The position numbers were made by a program, and so were the translations under genes. A stretch of DNA of 64,000 nucleotides from contig NC_088301.1 of assembly GCF_032854445.1 (NCBI RefSeq), positions 7,808,281 to 7,872,280 on the forward strand, in the 5' to 3' direction. The notes under the pieces were generated by a model that saw nothing but the letters and a program-made list of their open reading frames with translations, was not told where the DNA came from and did not search any database. Source of the DNA: Liolophura sinensis. Its lineage: Eukaryota > Mollusca > Polyplacophora > Chitonida > Chitonidae. Of the stretch, positions 13,253 to 25,800 are shown piece by piece (the stretch's first letter is position 1; each line of letters opens with the position of its first letter).

Positions 13253-16200
13253 TGTCTTGATGTGTGCCTAAGGAATGTTTAAGTTGAGTAAACTTGTACT
13301 GTGAAATCATCCCAATGAGCTCATCATGTAACAAAATGTTTCTATTTTGATGTCATGGCGTTTGGGTGTGAGGTATCAAATTTCATACCAAAAGTGATAT
13401 CTAAATGAGTGAAATGCCACTTTATCAGTGAATTAAATCCTCACATTTTACCTGTATATAAATAAAAAATCATCCTAAATTTGACAACAAACACCTTTCT
13501 AACCTCAATGGAACTCTCAGAATCCCGTAAAATGAGTATTAACTTGATCAAGAGCAAAAAAAAGAGTATACATGTTTATCTACCAACAGTCATATTACAT
13601 GATGAAGGCAGAAGCTTGTGATATAGATGACAGCATGTAATATGGGATCTTACTAAAAATAAAATGGTATTATACGACAATTAACATAACAGTTTTGTGC
13701 AGTTCATTAAATATGCATGGCTTAATTAGAAGCTGAGGGGATTCATGCCCCTTGGCGCAGAGATTCTTTCATAATTAATTATAGATCAAAATACAACATC
13801 TAATTTGCACCTGAATCATTTTACACTTTTGTAAACCTAGAATAAACCAGAACAACTTCTAAAAACAGGACAATTGAAACATAATAAAACAATTACTTAC
13901 CTCCTTAACACCCGTTATCCCGGTTACAGTATCTTTAAAGTATTATTTCCACATGTTGCGTCATCACACAGCCACTCTAGATAGCCAATCACATCTCCAT
14001 ACATTTTAACAGCCATCAACAGGGGCTGAAAAAGCAGATGAACAAATAATTTTTAATTGGATAAGGTAAAAATAGCTGATCAGCAAAATCATGCTTCGAC
14101 TCCTGAAACTTGTTAGCGTCATTAGTCACAGAATGCATTTGAGACATCAGATATAGTTAAAACATTTTAAGAGGATTCACGTTTCAATGACAACTTAAAA
14201 AAGATAACATGTAACTGGTGTCATTAATCATGATAAAACTTTAAAAACTTCACAACATAACTAGAAATGTATTTTAGAAATAAACAGAACACAATTGCAG
14301 AACTGTTCTCCACACATTTAAACACACAAAAAACACTTATCAGAACTTGGCTTGCCTGCATTGTGGTTAAGAAATGTGGTGACGGCTTGTTTAGGAGGAA
14401 GAAATATATCTTTTTTTCCCCTGTTTTGTCCAATTCGGGTGCAACAGGTTGATTTATTTATTTGTTTGTTTCAGGTTCATTATTACTTTAAGCCTTCTTT
14501 CTTGTATCAGTAAATCAGGTCTCCATGCCAACATGTCATACTGCTGCCTCACTGCAAAGCCATGCCAAAAATACCTCAAGACAACCCTTCTGATCTCAAC
14601 ATTTGAGAAATCACACAAAATCTCCAGAATTTGCTGTGGGGGTAAAATCCAAGAATTAGACAGCCATAAATATGTTAACTGACAGCCTCTGCTTTATTTT
14701 ATTGAGGTTTAACATTGCTGTTATCAATATTTCCGCCATATCACAACATTGGTTGGACTCTATTCAAAAGTTTAAATAGCTGAATTACTGTTATCAGATG
14801 GCTCACCGAAGCTGGCTTTGACATATCTACACTTCGGATGACTTGGGGAATGCATGCCTACCAAATGTAAGGACAGGTTCAAGCTGCTGTTTTCAGTGAA
14901 ATTGTCCATGTGGCGGTAGACTTCACCGATGATGGGCCATACATTACATGTAGCAGTGTCTGAGCAAGCTGTTCTAGCTGGATAGCTTTATACTGACACA
15001 AGCTTATGAGGTACTTGGCCTTTATGTCATCCTGATCTTGGGACCCAGAAACAAGCCAGCACCAGGGTCCTAATGCCATTTTATTGATGTCAAACGTTCC
15101 TTTCCCACCTAGCTCATCATAATGTTGAGCATGTCAATAAAGGCATGTCAGTAGAAAGCGATACATTGTAACAATGTAGACATCGATCAATTTTTAATGT
15201 AATAATGGCCTGAGGTCTTGCTTTGCTTGTACAGTGATCTCACAGGATTAAGAAAGAAATATTCAATATTTTAACTAGAAGTAGGACGCATAAGTTCTTT
15301 TTTTTCCAGTATATGTATTGATTGACTTATTATTTAAAAATGACTGAATGCTCTTTGTATCAACAACTATACACGCTGAAATATCTCAAAATAAAATCAC
15401 TCAGGCGCACCATAAATTTGTTTAGCAAAGAAGATCCCTTTTTTTTTTCTTTTTCGACGTTTTTAGTATTTGCTCCATCATGATAGCCTCAGTTTGCTGC
15501 AGCAAACGTGACCGCCAACACAGAGGTGTATAGCGGCCTTTTCCAAAATTCAACGTGCGCGATAATGTCAAAAATTCGGCGGCAGCAGTACCTTTTTGAC
15601 CAGAAACCAGTGTGCTGTCCCTAAATTATCCCGCTAATGTCGTGGATGAACAGTCAAATTCGCTCAACGCATCCACACGCCGCTGCCTGTCTTCCACCAT
15701 CCCGCTATCTGCCACTTCTATGCGCCCTCTAGTCATCTGCAGTCAAGGGGAGATAAGTTGACACTGTAGGTGCCATATTTACGGGCAATATTTCTTTGGT
15801 AGCATTACTGAATATTCCACCCACTCCTCCCTCAAAAATGTCTTCAGCACACGCTGAAAATTTTGATACTCACCCTCGTTGGAAAATTTGTAACAAGGAA
15901 ATCCAGAAGCCTGAAGCCAAAAGCAAAGAAGTCGAAGAAAAAATACACTGGATGAATTTCTAACCCATATTTGACATTATGTAAGACCTGCGATTTGCTT
16001 TCCTGCATGAACGTGTCATGGGCGATCTATATACAAGCATTGGTTCAATTTTTTGCGAACTTCAAATTTTTTTCTTTGTTTCGTGTAACAGACCTAAAAA
16101 ATTCATGCCAAAAATGTCATAAAATGTTGTTTTACTCTTTTATTTTTCCAATAGGATATAATCCTACCTCCAAAACACTGGACATTCTAAGAACTCACTG

Positions 16201-16439
16201 AATCCAGCTAATTGGGTAATGTAGTCATGAACTGACAAAAGATGAGATATGCAGGCAACACTTGCATACCATAATGGTAGTATTAAATGGTTTTCAAGGC
16301 TGTGCAAGCCACCACATTTCAACAGCACTTCAGTCTATGCTGGTGGGTCCTTGTTGCAGGCTAAACCCAGTGCAGACATGCAGTGCTGCCTCACTTCAAC
16401 ACCATTCTTAAGACACGAGTCATGATGCCTAATCTCCTA

Positions 16440-18310
16440 TAGTTTACTGACACCAGACATGATAACCCATCTAGTCACAGTACAAAGACACCATACAACG
16501 CCCCACCTCGTCACAGTATACTGACACCTTACAGGATGCTTCATCTGACAGCAGGCCCATCACCCTATCTAATCACAGTCCACTGACACCCGACAACACC
16601 CCAACGTGTCACAGTATACTGACACCTTACAGGATGCCTCATCTGACACCAGACACATTTGACCACCCTAGCTAATCACAGTAAACTGACATCCGCCAAC
16701 ATCCCATCTAGTCACAGTAAATTGACACCCGACAACAGCCCATCTAGTCACAGCTAGTATACTGACACCCAAGAACACCCCATCTAGTCACAGAATACTG
16801 ACACCCGAAAACAGCCCATCTAGTCACAGAATACTGACACCTGACAACAGCCCATCTAGTCACAGCTAGTATACTGACACCCAAGAACACCCCATCTAGT
16901 CACAGAATACTGACACCTGAGAACACCCCATCTAGTCACAGAATACTGACACCCGAGAACAGCCCTATGGCTAGTATACTGACACCGGACACAATAACCC
17001 ATCTAGTCAGGGTATACTGACTAGAGATAACAAACCATCTCGTCACAGGTATTATAATGACACCCAACGCCATCCCATCTAGTCACAGCTAGTATACTGA
17101 CACCCAACGCCATCCCATCTAGTCACAGCTAGTATACTGACACCAGATACAATAACCCATCTAGTCACAGTATACTGACACCTGACATGATTTATTTATT
17201 TATTTTATTGGTGTTTTACGCGTAATCAAGAATATTTCACTTATATGACGACAGCTAGCAATATGGTGGAAGGAAGCCGGGCAGAGCCCTGGAAAGCCCA
17301 CCATCATGCGTAGGTTGCTGAGAGACCTTCCCAGCATGAGCTGGACTTGAACTCACAGCGATCGCATCGGTGAGAGGCTCCTGGGTCATTACGCTGCGCT
17401 AGCGGGATAACTGAGCCACAGGGGGTTCTACCCGACATTAGACAACCCATCTAGTCACTGTATACTGACACCCGACAAGAGATAACTTATCTAGTCACAG
17501 TATACTGACACCTGACATGACATAACTCATCTAGTCACAGTATACTGACACCTGACATGACATAACTCATCTAGTCACAGTATACGGCCACATGACATGA
17601 CATAACTCATCTAGTCACAGTATACTGACACCCGATACGAGATAACCCATCTAGTCACAGTATACTGACACCTGACATGACATAACTCATCTAGTCACAG
17701 TATACTAACACCTGACATGACATAACTCATCTAGTCACAGTATACTGACACCTGATATGAGATAACCCATCTAGTCACAGTATACGGACACATGACATGA
17801 CATAACTCATCTAGTCACAGTATACTGACACCTGACATGACATAACTCATCTAGTCACAGTATACTAACACCTGACATGACATAACTCATCTAGTCACAG
17901 TATACTGACACCCGATATGAGATAACCCATCTAGTCACAGTAGACAGACACCTGACATGACATAACTCATCTAGTCACAGAATACTGACACCTGACATGA
18001 CATAACTCATCTAGTCACAGTATACTAACACCTGACATGACATAACTCATCTAGTCACAGCATACTGACACCCGATATGAGATAACCCATCTAGTCACAG
18101 TATACGGACACCTGACATGACATAACTCATCTAGTCACAGTATACTGACACCTGACATGACATAACTCATCTAGTCACAGTATACTGACACCCGATATGA
18201 GATAACCCATCTAGTCACAGTACACAGACACCTGACATAACTCATCTAGTCACAGTATACGGACACCCGACATGAGATAACCCATCTAGTCACAGTACAC
18301 GGACACCACA
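16440..18310. repeat. 40-bp minisatellite, about 40 copies, derived from SINE family 2 core
   Basis: From about 17450 the unit is a regular 40 bp (TATACTGACACCTGACATGA, then CATAACTCATCTAGTCACAG). From 16440 to 17190 it is shorter and more diverged (31-43 bp). A SINE interrupts it at 17190-17432. Sub-variants (CTAACACC, CGGACACC, CCCGATATGAG) alternate in a higher-order pattern of three to four units. Confidence 0.95.
17190..17432 (-). mobile_element. SINE family 1, full length, inserted in the 40-bp minisatellite
   Basis: The minus strand begins TGTGGCTCAGTTATCCCG (A-box-like), has GAGTTCAAGTCC (B-box) and ends in an A/T-rich AATAAATAAAT tail. Length is about 240 bp. The minisatellite continues on both sides. 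Confidence 0.9.
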
Positions 18311-18329
18311 CGACAACGCTGGTGCTTGT

Positions 18330-19845
18330 CTGACTGATGATTGGGGGTCATATAACCAAGATCTGACATTGGCCTGCCTTAATCTTCATGCACTTTTAAG
18401 GCAGATTTGTTGATACAATCAGTCATGCAAATTTATGTAAACAAACAAAAAAGTAGTTTCCATTCTGAATAATAATCTTGCAAATAACAATAAAAAAAGA
18501 ACTCTAAAAAACCTTCTGTGAGGGAAGATAGTCTTTATTTCAGATACCTCACTGTAATAAGCAAAAAACACAATTATCACACCACTCTTGACATACTCAT
18601 CTTCTTAACAATCCAAAAATGTAAATATATTAAAATAAGGCTTTGTTTATTATGTTTTTGTGATCACAGAGAACCCGATTTGTGAGAAATGTGACAAATA
18701 AAAAAAAAAAAAAAAACCTATTTTACAGGATTATTATTATAATTATTACAGGCATACGTGTATCTTCATGAATGTCCAAAACCATTCGTTGATTAAGATT
18801 TTTATGGTTTACTTTTGGGAATTCTTTTCTATTTATTCCACTACCTAGGTATATTTGCATATGATCTACAACCTAGATATCATTAAAAGCCAAAATGAAT
18901 TTTAAAACAAATTAAAAACACAAGCAAATTCAAAGACTAATATCCCAAGACAACTGAGAATGGGAAAACTTATACATGACTCAAACTGGTTTCTGGAAAC
19001 ATCTAAAGTCAGAAAATTCCTGAATCAATGACAGAGTTTAAAAGCTCTGATAATACAAAAAGATGGAGAAATAAAACAAATATCAAGAGCCAAAAAAGGA
19101 CACTTTAAACAAATTCTAAATGAAACTCTGAAAAAGCTGAACATGATATTTGGAAACCATGCCCTGAAACAGAACCCAGAAAAGGAAACAATTTTTCTCA
19201 ACCCTAAAATAAAAAATTCCACGTCAATACAAATTCAATGACAGTAGCACATAAATACAAATTCAATGATAGGCGGCCTCAGTGACACAAAGCACACTGC
19301 TCACCTATGTCACTGACATCCCACAGGTCTAACATTAGGTAGTAAAGCACGGTCTAATGTTGGAGAAGTAAATGAAACAATAGGCCAAGGTCAAGGTCAA
19401 TGAAAAACAATAGGAATTCTCCACATGACTTGATTGAAAGTGTAGAGCAAGTGGGTTTTTGGGGCAAGCATTCACTATTTAAAAGTCCCTATTCTTTGTG
19501 TAAAGGGCAATAAACTCTGAAAAGAATTGATGCAGCAGAAGCCAAAGAGCACATCAACATCTTCACATGGTCTCTGTCAATGATTCATGGCTAATACTAA
19601 CAAATCAAGCTAAAATATGTTGGTGCTCTACAAGGATGAATTTCTAAAAAGCGTTAACCATTCCATTACTATTCAAAAAATGCAGCTATATAAACCAAGC
19701 AACTCTTTAATGGATGGAAACACATTTAAGAGAACAGAAATCAAAGAATCTGCTTCAATACCCATAGCAGAGTCAAACAGATCTGAGATGAAACATTCTA
19801 ACAATTACTGCACCTAGCAAGTTTAACTTGTTACATGGAAACATT
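18330..19845. other. No gene seen
   Basis: AT-rich 3' flank of the ZNF451-like gene with a poly-A run near 18700. It contains no convincing coding stretch. Confidence 0.55.
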
Positions 19846-22800
19846 TCAAGAGTCAAACACACTGATGATCATTGTGTAGAACATCTCCGAGCTCTGCCTG
19901 TTGGTCATATGAGGGTCAATCACCACCAGTCGCCGCTGTGAATCCTTCACATCTTTCTCCACCTGACAGAAACCTCTGTCTCCTGACAGAATTGTGAAGG
20001 GGATGGACTTGGGCAGCAAAGCGTTCATTGTTCCAACCTGGTGAGTAACAATCAACACATGTACAATTTACAGTATTTACCTTCAGATAGGTATAGATGT
20101 CATTTAGAAAGTAGGATTAAGTAACAGTATTATCGTTAATAAGGATTACACTTTCTGAATATGGCACAGATTCTAGTGCTGAAATTTGGCTGAGACCACT
20201 GCGGGTTTCGAGCCAACGACCTCAGAGTCAGGCACCTAACCGCCAGCAATACATGTCAACCATCTAGACCACTCGACCAACAGGCCTTCCACAAAAAATG
20301 GAAGGTAGTTGACCGGTAGACTTTACAGCTACCTGTAGACTTTTCTCCATTCATTTACATGCCTGTTTTGATTGATTTATTTAACTGATTCGAGTTTTAC
20401 ACTATACTCAAGAATATTTCGCATACACAACAGTGGTTATCATTAAGGTGTGAAGAAACAAGACAGAGACCAAGGGAAACCCACAACCATCCACAGGTCA
20501 AATGCCTTCTTTAGGACACATATACACATGTTTGTATGCCATTCTGGTGAAAGACAAGTGGTCTACACCAAACGTCGGCGTTAGATGTCGCCAGTTTCCA
20601 GCAACTCAGTCACACCGTCACTACAATACAAAAATTACAGAAAAAAAACACTCCCCCATTACAACGCTAATGGAAAAGATTGTGACATTGTATGTTGCCA
20701 GATGTTATATGTAATTGTAGGACAAATCAGCATTGTATTCATGCTTTTATTTAATAGTTACAAGATAACCAATCCTCTGAGTGGAAAGATACCAAATCTG
20801 AAATTTTGAATGTATGTAACAACTTGATGAAAAATTTGGGGACACATCTGTGACCGAGTTATATTGAATCACATGTTGTAATCATAATAACAGTGTAATG
20901 AGGGAGAATAAATGAATGAATACTTGGGAGTTGAATGTAGCACTTAACAATTTTTCAGTCATATGACGATGAGGGGTCATTAGGTGTGTGTGTGTGTGTG
21001 TGTGTATACATAGTGTCTTCTTGTGACAGGGCGAGTCCATGCCGCCAAGTGCTGCCGCCAATGAAGTACCATGCATAAGACATCAGACATGACATCCCAC
21101 CCAGTCACCGACTGACACTGGACCACACTGCCCTTGATCTAACCTCTGAGTGCCAAGTGCTAAGAGAGGCAGTAACAAGTACCATTTTTAAAGTCTTTAG
21201 TATGACCCGTACCGGATTTGATCCTGGGTCTCCCCACTTCGAGGCAGATGCTCAAATGAGGGAGAGGTGTGTAACTAACATGTCTTACCTGGAGGACAAG
21301 TGAGATGTCAGCTGCATCCTTTGTGCGCCCACTTTTTTTGTGTAGATGGAACCAACCCTTTCTCTTCTGTTCTGTGAATGAGGAAAACCTGTTGAGGAAA
21401 TATCAGATTTACTTGTGACCAAGGTAAATGTGAGTGCATAGAATGAAGAAAAAAATTGTTTAAGGATGTTCCAAGGACCCTTTAATTATTTCAGGGGTGT
21501 GAATTCACATCTCTTATGGTATCCCCTTGTGGGTCTTGTCAACATGATTTAGATGATTAAGTGCACCAGGCACCAAATAGTAATCTTTTGAATGTCTTCA
21601 TGTGTATTTCTTTCATTTATCTGATTTGAGCCATTCATTGTATTCATGGTGTGCAAGCTGTTCACAACCAACCTTTGGTTTCTGATAAACCTTTCCACTT
21701 GTGATGTACTCCTATAGGCACACTATACTGATGGAAGCAAGTAGTCTGCAACCAACATGATTACACTGTGCAAATGGCTACACAAGGCTGACAAGAGTTG
21801 GATCCAATGTCATACATTGTCAAAATAAAAATTATGGATGGAAGGCGAACAATGCCAAAACCAAAAGTCCAAACCAAATATCCGCCCACGGCCATACCAA
21901 ATAAGCATCTCCCAAACCAAACAAGAATTTCCCAAGCCAAAGAAGCTTCTACGCCTATACCAAATAAGCATTTCCCAAACCAAAAAAACACCTCCCAAAC
22001 TGAATAAGCATCTATAGCCATACCAAACAAGTATCTCCCAAACCAAACAAGCATCTCTAAAACAAGATAAGCATCTGCAAAACCAAGTAAGCAGCTCCCA
22101 AACCAAATAAAGGTCTGACAAACAAGCATCTTCTACACCAAATAAGCATCTCCTGAATTGGGCTCAATAGAAGAAGCAACTTTTGTAGAACAAGCATCAT
22201 CAAAGAAACTGTAGTGTCTCCTGTTCTTGAACAATGATCGGTGTCGCTTGTTTTTTCTTTTTTTGTATGATGGGCGACTCCTCCACCAAGCACACGGACA
22301 ACATGTTGGAGAAGGACTGATCACCTGGTTAACCTGTGTTTTTTTTTTCAGTAGAATTTAAATTAATACTATTTGACAAGTTAGGGGTTAAACATTTTGT
22401 GTGTAGCCAAACTGTAGTGATAGTTGTATCTTATTATAGCCCTCTTTTTTTCTCATCGCACTGAACCAATCAGTCAACAAGATTTCACTATTGTACCGGC
22501 GGTCTTTGAAAGTTCTATATTCTGTTAGGCAACTTGTTGAGTATGACACTTTGTTGCTCAAAAAACACAGTATATGCTAACTAGGTTAGCCCATGATTGA
22601 TGAGGACCACACAACATCAAGGCGAAAAATATAATCTAATAAGTGTATTGTTGCTGCGTATCTGAGCTTATGGTGTAAATGAACCCAAGATTGTGAACAA
22701 TGTTTTATTACTTTTTTATTTTAGCCCTGGATATACCACTGAAAATTTAATGACTGTTGACCATAAATTTACAGCACATACACAATACTCCCATAGTCTG

Positions 22801-25800
22801 GGTAACAGGGTATACCACACATCGAATACTACTTGGAACGTTGTTGTAATAATCCTGGCATCTATATTTACAATGTTCCTATAATAATGTTGGAAGTTAG
22901 TTGACCTCAGTATTTATAAGTACGTTTACGTTGCGATCCCATCAGTGTATATATCTAGGTCTAGATGTTTACGTTGCGATCCCATCAGTGTATATATCTA
23001 GGTGTACATGTTTACCTTGTGATCCCATCAGTGTATATATCTAGGTCTAGATGTTTACGTTGCGATCCCATCAGTGTATATATCTAGGTCTACATGCTTA
23101 CGTTGCAATCCCATCAGTGTATATATCTAGATCTAGATGTTTACGTTGTGATCCCATCAGTGTATATATCTAGGTGTACATGTTTACGTTGCGATCCCAT
23201 CAGTGTATATATCTAGATCTAGATGTTTACGTTGCGATCCCATCAGTGTATATATCTAGATCTAGATGTTTACGTTGCGATCCCATCAGTGTATATATCT
23301 AGGTCTACATGTATACATTGCGATCCCATCAGTGAATATACCTAGGTCTACATATCATAGATCACCACACAAAGTTTTACTACTGTCATGTCGAAGAGAG
23401 AAGTCCAAGGCTAACAATATCGAATGATGCAAAACAAAATAACAACAATATACATTTGCAAGATCAAGCATCTGCTCTAGCTAGAAATGTTTCATTACTA
23501 AACTCATCTACCCAGTCCTGTTAATTAGCTTCCCTGCTTTAGTTGGCAAAAAGTGCCCTTTGTTTATTGGCAAAAGTTGCCACTTAGCGTTATCTGGGAG
23601 ATGCTCACCTGGGGGCCTTTCTTTGGTTTGACATGTGCTTACTAGTTTTAGGAGATGTCTACTCGATTTGGGCGATGCTCATTCAGTTTGGAAGATACTT
23701 GTTCCATTCAGGAGATGACAGTTTGGTTTGGGAAATGCTTGTTTGCTTTGGGAAATGCTAATTTCATTTAGGAGAGGTATTTTGGTGGTGTTCGCCTTAC
23801 ATACCAGTGGACTTGAGGGAAGCACTCATATTCAAAACAAAACTGCAAATAAATGTTATAATATGTTCCTTTTAGTGGTGAAAAATATTTTTTTTCCAGT
23901 AGAATATCATCCTACCTTCCAAATAAATCTCAAATCTCCTTTTTAAATGTGGAATTTAGTCATGGGTGAAACTTTAGGTCATTTATCAGACCAGCCCCCA
24001 CATTTAGACTAAGCCTCATGTTCAGTCTTGGATATCAAATATTTCCCTAAAATATGGTGAATTCAATCCCAATCTTCATGACTAAATTTACTAGATTCCC
24101 TTTCTTTGGTGGCAGTAATTACATTCAAGAGGTTTACAGTGCTCTCCTGTATGGTTTTGCACAAACTTTGCTGGAGACCACTTCCCTTCCACAAATACAA
24201 CATATATATAACATGTGGGAGAGTTCACCAGTAGCTCAGCAAAGGCTGGTTGTTTACATCATGCACTCCATCCAATGTATAAATTAAAAATTGGTGCAAC
24301 AATCACATTTCCTTTTGCGCATTAGACAAAAACATCAGCAGCAATCTTTACCCATGAGGTTCTCTCCAGCATGTGGCACCTCCCCAAAATGCCCACACAA
24401 AGGTAAGGTCTGGCAGGCATCTGGGCAGCTTTTTGAAGAAAGACGGCCAATTGTCCAGATCAAGGAAGATCACCAGCTTCATGGTGGAAAGAAGCTCCAC
24501 AGAGGGAGCACATCCAGAATTAACTGTTGATGAGATACAGCGAAACTGTTGTGGAGGCGGTCGAGAAGTAGGAGGTCGTTGAATGGTATGTGGGCTTGGG
24601 TTCGTTCCATTTGTGCCAGTGTCTGATCGAGAAGTAAGAGGTGGGCGAATGGAAAATGAATTTTGGTTCCTTACATTTGTGTCAGTGCCTGGTTGAGAAA
24701 TAGATGGTGGGGGAATGGAAAGCGGATTGCGGTTCCATTCGTTTATGCCAGTGCCTGGTCGAGAAATAGGAGGTGGGGGAATGGAAAATGGATTTGGGTT
24801 TTGCTTCACTTGTGCCAGTGGCTGGTTGAGAGGTAAGAGGTTGAAGAGTGGAAAATGGACTTGGGTTTGTTTCACTTGTCCCAGTGCCTACATGAGCAGC
24901 ATGACACGCCAAAGCTGTTTCAGTTGGAAGGGAAGACCTTGACATCCCTCCACCTTTATCATCCACAGACAGGGGTGCACCTTTCACAGGACCTTTTTCC
25001 TGTTCTATGGACACCGTTTCCACTAAATCGGTAACAGTTCTACAATCAGGGGACTTCCTCCTCTTTCTTTTATTGTTTTTTGAATTCCTACCAAATAAAG
25101 GTCTAGCAACAGTTTCAGCTGCTCTCCTGTTTCTTTTTGGCTTGTACCCAGTTTCTGGACTGTCAAGACAAATCACAGAGCTTCGCCGTCTCTTTTTGCA
25201 CAGCTTTGTGGTGCGAACATCCGGACTGTCGATCACAACGTCATCTCTGACTGTGTTCTCGTCACTACACGAAGCTGACAGTATCTCAATGGACATAACG
25301 CTACAATTCTTCATACTGTCAACTAAACTCGTCTGGCTAGAGTTAAAACTGGCTGATAAGGTAACCAGCTCGCCCACAGATTGGATGCGAAACTTCACCC
25401 CCATGAGCCGAACAAACTCCGCAAATGTCCGTACTTTAGTTTCTCTCAGCTTGCCCACATGTCCCTCCACACAGGTGTGCACATCACCTAATGCCCCTTC
25501 ATGACTGGACAGTATAACGCCGCAGTGGTCACACTGGCTTGAGTTTAGATACTCCATGAACACCTCAGACTGATGGGAAGATAAAAACATCAAGTAATGT
25601 TAATTCCAGAAAAAAGTATTCAACCCCCCAACATCAGCCCCCCTCCCCCCCCCCCCCCTCCGGCCTACCTCAACATAAATCTGAAATATCCTGGTCAGAA
25701 CCATGGGCCCTTTTCTTGGTCAGAAACACGGTCTTTCTCTTAGTCAGAAATGTTGTCGTTCTCCTGGTTGGGAGCATTGTCTTTCTCTTGGTCAGACACA

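Larger units (their letters stand above)
10564..16430. other. No coding region supported
   Basis: Apart from a possible 5'-leader exon ending near 13910 (donor GGAG/gtaagtaatt), I see only AT-rich intergenic or intronic sequence, a 17-bp minisatellite at 12768-12832 and a 20-bp palindrome at 13233. The CpG-richer patch at 15480-15760 could be a promoter, but no exon could be tied to it. Confidence 0.5.

Noticed and set aside
14879-15079. Minus-strand frame with KAKYLISLCQYKAIQLEQ
   Set aside because: Isolated, no splice sites in phase, no recognised family. It may be a decayed element but is not supportable.
16440-18310. CRISPR-like array of regularly spaced 40-bp repeats
   Set aside because: Units are contiguous with no unique spacers, and the genome is eukaryotic. 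It is a minisatellite.
21372-24352. A missing micro-exon between ZNF451-like exons 7 and 8
   Set aside because: It seemed necessary when exon 8 was started at the AG nearest its conserved part. Starting it at 21388, after TCAACAG, restores both the phase and a gap-free match, so no extra exon is needed.
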